Below, one piece after another: positions 1 to 7,915 of a stretch of 64,000 bases of DNA. Numbering within the stretch: the first letter of the stretch is position 1; each line of letters begins with the position of its first letter. Below the pieces are notes generated by a model, which worked only from the letters and a program-made list of their open reading frames with translations, searched no databases and had not been told where the DNA came from. Source of the stretch: Flavihumibacter sp. UBA7668. GTDB taxonomy: Bacteria; Bacteroidota; Bacteroidia; Chitinophagales; Chitinophagaceae. Made by a program: the position numbers and the translations under genes. The stretch covers positions 862,031 to 926,030 of the forward strand of contig NZ_DLHM01000007.1 in assembly GCF_002483205.1 (NCBI RefSeq). The letters are read 5' to 3'.

Positions 1-45
1 AAAAATGCTGAAGAGGACCTTCTGCACGGTATTAGCTTGTTACCC

Positions 46-62
46 TAAAATACTGTATTTTA
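46..62. promoter_or_regulatory. 17-bp perfect palindrome upstream of the YiaA-like gene
   Basis: TAAAATAC and GTATTTTA form perfect 8-bp arms around a single T. No U-tract follows, so a terminator is unlikely. It lies about 95 bp before the first gene and could be an operator; the binding protein is unknown. The rest of positions 1-155 shows no gene. Confidence 0.4.
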
Positions 63-155
63 TACGGAGGAAGAAAATCTTGTAAAAAGTTTAAGAAGAT
101 AAATCAAGTACGAATGATTTCTAAATACTAGTTTTTCAGAACCTAAATCGTTTTT

Positions 156-350
156 ATGACACAGAAACCATCCAACGCCTTCGTTGGCGCTTCCTGGGTT
201 GCCCTTGGTGTGGGTATTGTTGGTTACCTTGTTGGACTCTGGCGCGCTGATATGCCGCTTAATGAAAAAGGCTATTACTTCACTGTTTTAATGTTTGGAC
301 TTTTTGCTGGGATTGTTTGGAGCAATTACCGTTCAGAAAAATACGCGTGA
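156..350 (+). CDS. YiaA/YiaB-type two-helix membrane protein
   Basis: This 64-residue protein has two hydrophobic segments (about residues 10-28 and 40-57) separated by a short polar turn containing LNEKGYYF. The order of these features and the phrase ASWVALGVGIVGYLVGLW match the YiaA/YiaB two-helix domain as I know it. It should sit in the inner membrane; no enzymatic residues are visible and the family's role is not established. It appears monocistronic, ending 77 bp before the convergent DoxX-like gene. A palindrome at 46-62 could regulate it. Confidence 0.8.
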   Translation: MTQKPSNAFVGASWVALGVGIVGYLVGLWRADMPLNEKGYYFTVLMFGLFAGIVWSNYRSEKYA

Positions 351-427
351 TTTGATAAACAGCAGAAAGGAATAAAACGCTATATCTGGCAGGCAGATGA
401 TACCCGGCAGGGATGGAGGAAAATGGT

Positions 428-835
428 TTATGAAGATGTCTTTTTCTTTCTGAGTGCACCTGTACACCAGAGTGCCCAAATGATTAAAACTGGCTGAAAG
501 AATAAACGGATCAATCGGGTACTGTCTGTATTCAAACCAAAAGCATCAATTTTATTGAGATACTGTGAGATGTTTCCCGGAAAGATCAGGAGGAAAAAGA
601 TGGCTGCTGCCCATCCCACCTGCCGGCGCCTTGCTTTCATCAGAAGTAAAGCCAACCCAAGACCAATTTCAATAAAACCCGAAACAACCACAACCAAATC
701 CGGCTCCAGAGGAAGCCATTTTGGAACCTGTGCCAAAAACTCTCCACGTGCCCAGGTTAAGTGACCGATTCCGGCCAATAGTAAAAAAATCCCCAGCAGT
801 ACTCTCGCGGCATGCTGAATAAAACTTGCTTGCAT
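428..835 (-). CDS. DoxX-like four-helix membrane protein
   Basis: A 135-residue membrane protein beginning MQASFIQHAARVLLG. Four hydrophobic stretches and the LLAGIGHLTW and SGFIEIGLGLALLL segments fit the DoxX/MauE-like superfamily, small quinone-linked or redox-associated membrane proteins of poorly known function. The open frame extends upstream to an ATG at 895, but those 20 extra residues are not membrane-like and would crowd the divergent gene, so the internal ATG at 835 is preferred. A basic C-terminus (RKKKTSS) suggests a cytoplasmic end. Confidence 0.75.
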   Translation of the reverse strand: MQASFIQHAARVLLGIFLLLAGIGHLTWARGEFLAQVPKWLPLEPDLVVVVSGFIEIGLGLALLLMKARRRQVGWAAAIFFLLIFPGNISQYLNKIDAFGLNTDSTRLIRLFFQPVLIIWALWCTGALRKKKTSS

Positions 836-917
836 GGGACTAAGATAAATAATCTTTATTGTTAATATAAATTCTGCCTTTTGTGATCTTGTCAAATTGG
901 TGCATCTTACCGGCGGT

Positions 918-1487
918 ATGAGTATAAATCCTAATAGAGCAGATCAGGCGAAATTGTTACGGAATGTCAGAAAGGTACACCGGACAATGGGAGCTACTCT
1001 TTTTCTGCTATTCCTGTTGGTTTCAATAACCGGACTTTTGCTTGGCTGGAAGAAACACAGTGGTGGCTGGGTTCAGGCAGAAACGGCAACAGGAAGCTCT
1101 TCCGATCTTAACAACTGGCTTCCGATTGATAGTCTTTATAACCTGGCTAGTCAATACCTGCATGATTCAGTTGATGCGGGACTTTCTACTGAATTGGATA
1201 AAATTGATATTCGTGCAGATAAAGGAATTGCCAAATTCATATTTACCCATCATTTCTGGGGCTTACAAATTGATGGTGCAACAGGTCAGTTACTGAAGGT
1301 TGAACAAAGACGCTCCGACTTTATTGAAAAATTACACGATGGCTCCATTATAGATATGAAGCTCCTTGGAAATGGTGCTGTATTTAAATTAATTTTTACC
1401 TCAGTTGCAGGTTTATCCCTTTTACTTTTTACCATCACTGGTTTCTGGCTTTGGTATGGCCCGAAGAAAATGAGACGCGAAACCTGA
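918..1487 (+). CDS. PepSY-associated transmembrane protein
   Basis: A 189-residue protein with an N-terminal helix (VHRTMGATLFLLFLLVSITG), an extracytoplasmic domain of about 100 residues and a C-terminal helix ending WLWYGPKK. This two-helix arrangement with the VRKVHRTMG entry is characteristic of the PepSY_TM family, which includes parts of iron-uptake reductases and peptidase-regulatory proteins. Function here is unknown. ATG 918 was chosen over a frame extension to a TTG at 897. It is divergent from the DoxX-like gene with an 82-bp gap that must hold both promoters. Confidence 0.75.
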   Translation: MSINPNRADQAKLLRNVRKVHRTMGATLFLLFLLVSITGLLLGWKKHSGGWVQAETATGSSSDLNNWLPIDSLYNLASQYLHDSVDAGLSTELDKIDIRADKGIAKFIFTHHFWGLQIDGATGQLLKVEQRRSDFIEKLHDGSIIDMKLLGNGAVFKLIFTSVAGLSLLLFTITGFWLWYGPKKMRRET

Positions 1488-1493
1488 AACGGC

Positions 1494-2237
1494 TCACTCC
1501 ATTACGCCTTCCTTAATTTCTTCCCATAAATCACTGTAACATTGAGCGGCATAAGAAGAGGCTGCAAAAGCGTGTAAGGGTGCCTGATAGGTGCCCATTT
1601 TTTCCACGTCAGAGAGATAGGGAATATAATTATGAAAGAATTTATTATCGCGAATCAATTCCTGCATGATTTCATTGTGCATGTTTTTTCGAATGTCCAC
1701 CATGGTGAAACAGCACATCAGTTTGGATTCATCCAGGTTTTTTTCTCTGAAATAATCCTTCACCATTTCGTAACTGCGTACGGAAAGTGTAGTGGGGATG
1801 GTTGGCATCAGAATGATATCGGTGGCATAAAATATATTCTCAGATAATACCGAAAAGCCCGGCGGACAGTCAATAAACACAAAATCATATTCCTTTTCGA
1901 GCTGGTTTAGAATCGATTTAAACCGGCGTTTGGAACTTCGCAGTTCTTCGAGAATTATATCGAGGTTACGTGCTGTGAGATCTGCCGGAATGATATCAAT
2001 ATTTTCATAACCGGTAGCCATTACCAGATCATCCAAATCGAGCTGTTCACTGAATAATTTCTGGGTACCACTTTTGATTTTCGGTTGTACATTATAGTAA
2101 AACGAAGTGGATCCCTGCGGGTCAAGGTCCCATAACAGGACTTTGTATCCGTCCTGAGCTGCCAGATATGACAGGTTTACACAAGTGGCTGTTTTGCCAA
2201 CGCCACCTTTTAAATGGTAGAGTGCGATGGAAATCAT
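1494..2237 (-). CDS. ParA/MinD-type ATPase without ParB partner
   Basis: A 247-residue cytoplasmic ATPase. The deviant Walker A motif KGGVGKT lies at residues 10-16, the A' motif WDLDPQGS at about 36-43, and a Walker B-like VFIDCPPG near residue 120. These are the hallmarks of ParA/Soj partition ATPases, which bind DNA nonspecifically and position cargo. No parB or parS is visible nearby, and it lies 14 bp downstream of uvrB on the same strand, so cotranscription with uvrB is likely. It may be a chromosomal orphan ParA that positions something other than DNA. Confidence 0.85.
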   Translation of the reverse strand: MISIALYHLKGGVGKTATCVNLSYLAAQDGYKVLLWDLDPQGSTSFYYNVQPKIKSGTQKLFSEQLDLDDLVMATGYENIDIIPADLTARNLDIILEELRSSKRRFKSILNQLEKEYDFVFIDCPPGFSVLSENIFYATDIILMPTIPTTLSVRSYEMVKDYFREKNLDESKLMCCFTMVDIRKNMHNEIMQELIRDNKFFHNYIPYLSDVEKMGTYQAPLHAFAASSYAAQCYSDLWEEIKEGVME

Positions 2238-2251
2238 ATTGGAAAAATACC

Positions 2252-4291
2252 CTATTTCTTCATGCTATCCAATTCCTTTTGCATGCGGAACATTTCATCC
2301 CGAAGTCGTGCTGCTTCCATAAAGTCCAGGTCGCGGGCGGCTTTTTCCATGGTTTTTTTGGTTTGAGCAATGGCTTTTTCCATTTGCGGGATGGTCTTGT
2401 ATTGTTCCTGATCTTCTGCAGCAACTTCTACCAGTTCGCCATCAGGAGCCATCACATAAGGGTTCCTGATATCATACCCTTTGATATCCAGCACAGAAGT
2501 TTGTGCCATTACCTGCTCAATTGATTTGATAACCGTTCGGGGTGTAATTCCGTGTTCCAGATTATAGGCAACCTGTTTTTCTCGTCGGCGGGTCGTTTCA
2601 TCAATGGTTCGCTGCATGCTTTCTGTGATTTTATCGCCATAGAATATAACGAGTCCGTCTACATTACGGGCAGCCCTTCCAGCGGTTTGGGTAAGTGATC
2701 GTTCATTTCGCAGAAAGCCTTCCTTATCCGCATCGAGGATGGCTACCAGAGATACTTCGGGCAGATCGAGCCCCTCTCTTAGGAGGTTAACGCCAACCAG
2801 TACATCAATTTCGCCTAACCGAAGCTGCCGGAGAATTTCCACCCGGTCGAGGGTATCAACTTCAGAATGGATATATTTCGATTTGATATTGATCCGCTGA
2901 AGGTATTTATCCATTTCTTCTGCCATCCGCTTGGTAAGGGTTGTAACCAGTACCCGATCGCCTTTTTTAATGCGTAGATCAATTTCCTGTAGCAGGTCAT
3001 CGATCTGATTGATGCTTGGCCGAACTTCAATGGGAGGGTCCAGCAGGCCGGTTGGACGAACCACTTGTTCAATCACTACACCACCGGTTTGTTCCAGTTC
3101 GAATTCACCGGGAGTAGCCGAAACGTAAATTACCTGATTCAGCAGGCTTTCAAATTCGTGAAAATTGAGTGGCCGGTTGTCCAGCGCAGAGGGTAATCGG
3201 AACCCAAAATCCACCAGATTCAGTTTTCTGCTTCGGTCACCTCCATACATACCACTGACCTGGGGAATAGTCTGATGGCTTTCGTCAATAACACAGAGGT
3301 AATCCTTTGGGAAATAGTCCAGAAGACAGAAGGGGCGGGTTCCAGGATCCCGGCGATCGAAAAAGCGGGAGTAGTTTTCCACCCCGTTGCAATAGCCGAG
3401 TTCACGGATCATTTCAAGGTCGTAGTTTACTCTTTCACTAATTCGCTGGGCTTCAATAAACCGTCCCTGAGATTTGAAATACTCAACCTGTGCAGCCATT
3501 TCATCCTGAATTTCATTCAGCACCTGGTGCATCATATCCTTGGGAGCAAGATAAAGGTTGGCTGGAAAGATAGCAGCATTGTCTAATTTGCCAATTCGTT
3601 TGCCGGTTTGAATTTCGAAACTTTCGATGGTTTCAATTTCATCGCCAAAGAAAATGATGCGATAGCCGATATCAAGATAGGGCAGGTTTATATCGATGGT
3701 ATCACCCTTCACCCGGAAAGTGCCGCGGGTGAAATCGGTTTGCGTTCGGGTATAGAGGGAATTTACCAGCGCATGCAGAAATCCCTGCCGGGAAATGGCT
3801 TGTCCCGTATGGATACGAACGATACCATTCTCAAATTCCGTGGGGTTACCCATACCATAGATACAGCTCACAGAAGCCACCACTATAATGTCTCTGCGCC
3901 CGCTGAGCAATTGTGATGTTGCCTGCAGGCGAAGTTTGTCGAGTTCTTCATTGATAGCCAGGTCTTTTTCAATATAGGTATCGGATACCGGGAGATAGGC
4001 TTCGGGCTGGTAGTAATCGTAATAGGAAACAAAGTATCCTACGGCATTATCAGGAAAGAATTGTTTGAACTCGCCGTACAACTGTGCCACCAGGGTTTTG
4101 TTATGCGTAAGCACCAGGGTGGGTTTCTGTACATTCTGAATAACATTGGCAATGGTGAAGGTTTTACCGCTTCCGGTTACGCCCAGCAGGGTTTGTTGTC
4201 TTTCTCCACTACGCAGACCTTCTGTGAGTTGGGCAATGGCAGCGGGCTGATCACCGGCCGGCTGGTAAGAGGATTTCAGTTGGAAAGGCAT
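2252..4291 (-). CDS. uvrB: UvrABC excinuclease subunit B
   Basis: At 679 residues this is the normal length for UvrB, the damage-verifying helicase-like subunit of nucleotide excision repair. Walker A GVTGSGKT lies at residues 37-44, the aromatic beta-hairpin YYDYYQPEAY at about 90-99, helicase motifs including VSATPGE and QTAGRAARN follow, and a C-terminal UVR motif (EKAARDLDFMEAARLRDEM) should bind UvrC. All key motifs look intact. A TATATTTG box sits 4 nt before the ATG, suggesting an almost leaderless transcript. Confidence 0.98.
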   Translation of the reverse strand: MPFQLKSSYQPAGDQPAAIAQLTEGLRSGERQQTLLGVTGSGKTFTIANVIQNVQKPTLVLTHNKTLVAQLYGEFKQFFPDNAVGYFVSYYDYYQPEAYLPVSDTYIEKDLAINEELDKLRLQATSQLLSGRRDIIVVASVSCIYGMGNPTEFENGIVRIHTGQAISRQGFLHALVNSLYTRTQTDFTRGTFRVKGDTIDINLPYLDIGYRIIFFGDEIETIESFEIQTGKRIGKLDNAAIFPANLYLAPKDMMHQVLNEIQDEMAAQVEYFKSQGRFIEAQRISERVNYDLEMIRELGYCNGVENYSRFFDRRDPGTRPFCLLDYFPKDYLCVIDESHQTIPQVSGMYGGDRSRKLNLVDFGFRLPSALDNRPLNFHEFESLLNQVIYVSATPGEFELEQTGGVVIEQVVRPTGLLDPPIEVRPSINQIDDLLQEIDLRIKKGDRVLVTTLTKRMAEEMDKYLQRINIKSKYIHSEVDTLDRVEILRQLRLGEIDVLVGVNLLREGLDLPEVSLVAILDADKEGFLRNERSLTQTAGRAARNVDGLVIFYGDKITESMQRTIDETTRRREKQVAYNLEHGITPRTVIKSIEQVMAQTSVLDIKGYDIRNPYVMAPDGELVEVAAEDQEQYKTIPQMEKAIAQTKKTMEKAARDLDFMEAARLRDEMFRMQKELDSMKK

Positions 4292-4295
4292 GGAG

Positions 4296-4303
4296 CAAAT
4301 ATA
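4296..4303 (-). promoter_or_regulatory. -7 type box directly upstream of uvrB
   Basis: TATATTTG (consensus TAnnTTTG) read on the minus strand is separated from the uvrB ATG by only CTCC. A start about 7 nt downstream would give a leaderless message. No convincing -33 TTTG is seen at the proper distance because that place holds a purine/pyrimidine-rich tract. Confidence 0.45.
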
Positions 4304-4502
4304 CGAAGGGAGAGGGGAGGAGGGAGAAGGGGGGCAAAACGAGCTGCACCCATATATAATCCATGTACCGTACTTTCCTTATCCTTGTGTCGTTTGATTG
4401 ATTATTGACTTAAAATACCATTGGGTAAATTTCTTTGACCCTCCTCCCTTTTCCTCTTTCGCCCTTTCCTTTTCTCTTCTCCCAGCTCCCTTCTTCCTAT
4501 CT
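4304..4502. repeat. GA-rich and CT-rich simple tracts in the uvrB / DUF3817 gap
   Basis: A purine-rich tract on the plus strand (about 4304-4336, GGGAG/GGAGG words) and a pyrimidine-rich tract (about 4438-4502, CTCCC/CTTTC words) occupy most of this divergent gap. They resemble the purine-rich repeats seen elsewhere in the window, here in opposite orientations. Confidence 0.6.
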
Positions 4503-4522
4503 TCACAAAAATTCAATCTACC

Positions 4523-4834
4523 ATGAGTGATGCGGCGGTAATCAGGAAATTCAGGGCAATTGGAACGGCTGAGGGCATTTCCTTTCTTTTGTTATTGGGC
4601 ATTGCGATGCCGCTAAAATATATGATGGGAATTCCTGAAGCGGTGAAGTATACCGGCTGGATCCATGGAATTCTTTTTGTATGGTACTGTTATATGGTAA
4701 TTGAAGCCGGACAGGCACTTAAATGGAAATTTGGCAGAATTTTTCTGGCATTTCTTGCGGCCTTATTGCCGCTGGGGCCCTTTCTTTTTGATCGCTGGTT
4801 TTTACGAAAGGGTAAGTCTGTGCTGGAAGAATAG
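4523..4834 (+). CDS. DUF3817 family small membrane protein
   Basis: A 103-residue membrane protein with three hydrophobic segments. The opening IRKFRAIGTAEGISFLLLLGIAMPLKY and the WIHGILFVWYC segment are typical of the DUF3817 (YdzA-like) family. These occur widely as integral membrane proteins with no assigned biochemical role. It ends in a charged tail (RKGKSVLEE) and is convergent with mgsA, only 4 bp apart. Function unknown. Confidence 0.85.
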   Translation: MSDAAVIRKFRAIGTAEGISFLLLLGIAMPLKYMMGIPEAVKYTGWIHGILFVWYCYMVIEAGQALKWKFGRIFLAFLAALLPLGPFLFDRWFLRKGKSVLEE

Positions 4835-4838
4835 GAAA

Positions 4839-5297
4839 TCAGTCTTTGATTTTTCTGGTCAGATAACCGGAGTAATCGGGAATAACAGCTTCATATGCAC
4901 CGGACATCAGCGGGGAACTTATTATAAAATCTGCTGTAGCCGGATCGCAGGCTACAACACAGTTCCAGGCGATGGCTACACGCAGCAGGGCTTTAACATC
5001 ACTATCATGTGGCTGGGCTTCCATAGGGTCCCAGAAGAAAATAAGAATATCGATAGCACCGTCGGCAATCATTGCTCCGATTTGCTGATCACCACCAAGC
5101 GGACCGCTTAATAATTTTTTCACCGGACGATCCAGCTTGTCTTCCAGCAATCTGCCGGTAGTGCCGGTGGCGAGCAGTTCATGTCTTGCCAGTATTACTT
5201 TATTCGTTTCAGCCCAATCCACCATTTCTTTTTTCTTTTTATCATGGGCTACCATCGCAATACGTTTACGGGGACTAAAACTTCTGTTTTGCAACAT
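4839..5297 (-). CDS. mgsA: Methylglyoxal synthase
   Basis: A 152-residue cytoplasmic enzyme converting dihydroxyacetone phosphate to methylglyoxal and phosphate, a bypass used when phosphorylated sugars accumulate. Visible family signatures: RIAMVAHDKKK (His18, Asp19), the phosphate-binding TGTTG at 44-48, SGPLGGDQQIG at 64-74 carrying the catalytic Asp70, FFWDPM near 87-92 and the conserved His97. Length is normal. It is convergent with the DUF3817 gene and divergent from the T9SS gene. Confidence 0.96.
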   Translation of the reverse strand: MLQNRSFSPRKRIAMVAHDKKKKEMVDWAETNKVILARHELLATGTTGRLLEDKLDRPVKKLLSGPLGGDQQIGAMIADGAIDILIFFWDPMEAQPHDSDVKALLRVAIAWNCVVACDPATADFIISSPLMSGAYEAVIPDYSGYLTRKIKD

Positions 5298-5360
5298 GCT
5301 GAAAATCTTTGCGCTATATTCCTGTTAAAGCCGCTGGTTCCGGTTCATTCGGCACAATAA

Positions 5361-5380
5361 TTGTTCACAACTTATCCACA
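5361..5380 (+). other. Two head-to-tail DnaA-box-like 9-mers
   Basis: TTATCCACA at 5372-5380 equals the classical DnaA box, and TTGTTCACA at 5361-5369 is a close variant 2 bp away in the same orientation. They lie between mgsA and the T9SS gene. There is no AT-rich unwinding element or box cluster, so no origin is claimed. Confidence 0.3.
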
Positions 5381-5398
5381 ACCCAAGGACCAGGACCC

Positions 5399-6025
5399 AT
5401 GCACTTACTAACTCCCGTTATGGCAATCGCCATTTTTTGCCGTCTATTACCAGTTGCAGCGCAAACAAATCAGGCATCGCCGCTTACACCGTCCATGGGT
5501 ATGCGAAATTTGCTGTCGATTCGGTTAGACGATCCGGTTATATTGGTGCCAGGTAAGGTTTTGCTGAAATGGGAGTTAGCAACAGCCAAGCGTGGGGGTT
5601 ATGCAAATGTAGAAAGGGCAACATTTAAAGATGGTCCATTTGAAGTGCTGGCGGTAATCCGTCAGGATTCGGTATTGGCAAAATTTACAGATGAGCAACC
5701 GATGAAAGGGAAAAACTTCTATCGGTTGAACTGGATGCTGGAGGATGGAACAAGGTTTGTTTCAAATACTGTTCAGGCAAATCTGGCGGGGGACATGACC
5801 TGTCGATTTTATCCGAATCCGGTTGATAATGTATTGATTGTCCGCTCTGAGCAGGCCCTGGATCTGGTTTTATCGGATGCCAACGGAAAAATAATGGTGA
5901 GTTTGAAATTGCAGCCCGGATTACAAACCGTAGATGTCTCGAAATTGGATAAAGGTTTGTATATCATCACATTAACCCAGATGGAAAGCGGCCGTGTGAT
6001 TACAGAAAAGCTCATGAAAAACTAG
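5399..6025 (+). CDS. Secreted protein with type IX secretion type A sorting domain
   Basis: A 208-residue protein with a signal peptide (start MHLLTPVMAIAIF, ending near VAAQ) and no recognised central domain. The last 75 or so residues carry a Por secretion C-terminal sorting domain: CRFYPNPVDNVLIV, then LSDANGKIM, LDKGLYIITL and a terminal VITEKLMKN. Such domains send proteins across the outer membrane by the type IX system. The frame runs upstream to 5309 but ATG 5399 immediately precedes the signal peptide. Cargo function unknown. Confidence 0.85.
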   Translation: MHLLTPVMAIAIFCRLLPVAAQTNQASPLTPSMGMRNLLSIRLDDPVILVPGKVLLKWELATAKRGGYANVERATFKDGPFEVLAVIRQDSVLAKFTDEQPMKGKNFYRLNWMLEDGTRFVSNTVQANLAGDMTCRFYPNPVDNVLIVRSEQALDLVLSDANGKIMVSLKLQPGLQTVDVSKLDKGLYIITLTQMESGRVITEKLMKN

Positions 6026-6079
6026 CAGCATTACACGTATTTCTACTCAATTTTGGGAAACCTGTTGTGTATATAGTAG

Positions 6080-6162
6080 AAAACCACTATTATTGTAATG
6101 GTTTTTCATAGGATATTGGATTTTAAAAACGGGGTTGAATGTCTATTCTGACCCCTTTTTTT
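6080..6162 (+). terminator. Hairpins following the T9SS gene
   Basis: AAAACCA/TGGTTTT at about 6080-6106 forms one weak hairpin. GGGGTT at 6131-6136 pairs with GACCCC at 6150-6155 and is followed by T7, a plausible rho-independent terminator. The remainder of the 627-bp gap (6026-6652) is AT-rich with several T runs and no ORF I can support. Confidence 0.55.
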
Positions 6163-6503
6163 ATGCCCGGTCTGAACAGACTTTCTTCTTTTTTTTATTG
6201 TGTACAGAGAGTTAATTTCCAGCTAAAATCATGCCTAACTTGAGTTAGTTGAATTACCAAAAACTTCTTCCTTTTTTATACAATTTTATTGTTCTCCACG
6301 TAATTCTGCCTGATACAGCTTGTTTTGTTTATGAATTCCGACTAAACAGATCACTTTTATTGATTTTATGTTAATTGGTTCTGCCAGGATTTAACATTTT
6401 TATCTGTTTTAAGCATCGGAGCAGAATTTTTTTTCAATTTTTTCACTTTTTAACCAGTTTTTTTATTCTGGATTAAACTCCTTCACAATCAATGTTTTTC
6501 TTA

Positions 6504-6532
6504 ACAAAAACTTATTTAACAGGAGTTTTTGT
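6504..6532. promoter_or_regulatory. Perfect 9-bp inverted repeat upstream of ROK regulator 1
   Basis: ACAAAAACT (6504-6512) and AGTTTTTGT (6524-6532) are perfect complements with an 11-nt spacer. The site lies about 120 bp before the first ROK gene and is a candidate operator, possibly autoregulatory. No identical copy was noticed before the second ROK gene. Confidence 0.45.
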
Positions 6533-6652
6533 AGTTGTTTTTCGAAACCCTTCCTAAGATATTACCCGAAACTTATCGAAAATTAACCTATTTTGACAAT
6601 CTATATAAAATTGTTAAAAAGTTAATCGGACATCTATAAAGAATTAACAACA

Positions 6653-7867
6653 ATGGCGGGTAAGTCGGATTTATATAAGAGTAAAATATTAAAAGAGCTC
6701 TGTCTGGGTAATTTATTATCCGGCTCAGATATCAGCATCCGGATTGAACGCAGTCTCCCGCTAACCCTACGTGTATTAAATGAACTGGTCCAGGAAGGTA
6801 TGGTGGAAGAAAAGGGGTATGCTGCTTCTACCGGAGGACGTCGTCCTTTAATGTATGCGCTGGCACCTGGTAAAATGTATGGTATTGCTATTGCGATGGA
6901 CCAGCTGATTACCCGGATTGCTCTTATTGATTTACAGAGTTTTGGCATATTGGACACCCGCAAGCTGAACCTGAGGTTAAAAAACAATGAGGATGCACTG
7001 CAACAGCTTATCCAGCATATTCGCAGTTTTATTAGTGAATTAACCATTGATCCAGAGAAAATAATTGGAATTGGAATCGGGATGCCTGGTTTTATAGATG
7101 TGAACAAAGGAATCAATTATTCTTATCTGGATAATAATGGAGACAGTATTTCCCAGCGGATGGAGGAAGAAATTGGGATTCCGGTTTATATAGACAATGA
7201 TTCCAGTGTAATTGCGCTGGCGGAATTCAAGTTGGGAGGTGCCAAGAACAAAAGCAATGCCATGGTGATCAATGTTTCCTGGGGTGTTGGTTTGGGTATG
7301 ATTGTAAATGGCGAATTATTCAGAGGATATAATGGTTTCTCCGGGGAGTTTAGTCATATCCCCATATTTAATAATAACAAGTTATGTGAATGTGGTAAAA
7401 ATGGCTGTCTTGAAACGGAAGCATCGCTGCGGGTAGTGGTGGATAAAGCACGGCAGGGCATTTCGGAAGGACGTGTTACCAGTATGAAACATCTTCCGGA
7501 AGAAATTGAGGAAGCCTGTCACGAAGTTTTGAAATCAGCTACCAGGGGCGATCAGTTTGCAGTAGAGCTTTTATCGGAGGCTGCCATGCAAATCGGAAAA
7601 GGCATCGCCATCCTTATTCACATAATGAATCCGGAGCTCATCATATTAAGTGGCAGGGGAGCGGCTGCCGGAAATCTTTGGTTGCCACCTATACAACAGG
7701 CTTTGAATCGCTATTGTATTCCCCGGCTGGCAGCCTATACCCACATGGAAATATCCCGGCTCAGCAAGGAAGCAGAGTTAATGGGCGCGGCCAGTCTGGT
7801 CGTGGAAAATATTGATAAACCGCAAAAACCAACCCCTTCTATTCCAGCACACCCTTTTGTAGCCTAG
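6653..7867 (+). CDS. ROK family transcriptional regulator 1
   Basis: A 404-residue cytoplasmic regulator. An N-terminal winged helix (about 10-65, ILKELCLGNLLSGSDISIRI...STGGRRP) is followed by a ROK sugar-kinase-like domain. The ROK zinc site is intact (His235, CECGKNGC at 245-252), as is the NDSS motif with Asp183. The first phosphate loop, normally DxGGT, reads MDQLITR, so kinase activity is unlikely and sugar sensing more probable. It lies 48 bp upstream of susC and has a close paralog after susD. Likely regulates the SusCD pair; ligand unknown. Confidence 0.9.
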   Translation: MAGKSDLYKSKILKELCLGNLLSGSDISIRIERSLPLTLRVLNELVQEGMVEEKGYAASTGGRRPLMYALAPGKMYGIAIAMDQLITRIALIDLQSFGILDTRKLNLRLKNNEDALQQLIQHIRSFISELTIDPEKIIGIGIGMPGFIDVNKGINYSYLDNNGDSISQRMEEEIGIPVYIDNDSSVIALAEFKLGGAKNKSNAMVINVSWGVGLGMIVNGELFRGYNGFSGEFSHIPIFNNNKLCECGKNGCLETEASLRVVVDKARQGISEGRVTSMKHLPEEIEEACHEVLKSATRGDQFAVELLSEAAMQIGKGIAILIHIMNPELIILSGRGAAAGNLWLPPIQQALNRYCIPRLAAYTHMEISRLSKEAELMGAASLVVENIDKPQKPTPSIPAHPFVA

Positions 7868-7887
7868 CACCGATAGGTGTGCTTTTT
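7866..7887 (+). terminator. Small hairpin with T-tract between ROK1 and susC
   Basis: AGCAC and GTGCT form a 5-bp stem around an 8-nt loop, followed directly by TTTT. It overlaps the ROK1 stop codon and could act as a weak terminator or attenuator that sets different ROK and SusC expression. Confidence 0.4.
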
Positions 7888-7915
7888 AGTTAATAACAAA
7901 TCAAAATCAACTGCA

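Noticed and set aside
1494..2237. Plasmid partition system
   Set aside because: No parB, parS-like repeats or replication gene is adjacent; the gene follows uvrB on the chromosome.
5361..5380. Chromosomal replication origin
   Set aside because: Only two DnaA-box-like 9-mers, no AT-rich unwinding element, and no dnaA, dnaN or gidA nearby; a single 9-mer match is expected by chance in 64 kb.
6653..7867. Glucokinase or other ROK sugar kinase
   Set aside because: It has an N-terminal winged helix and lacks the DxGGT phosphate loop, so it is a regulator.
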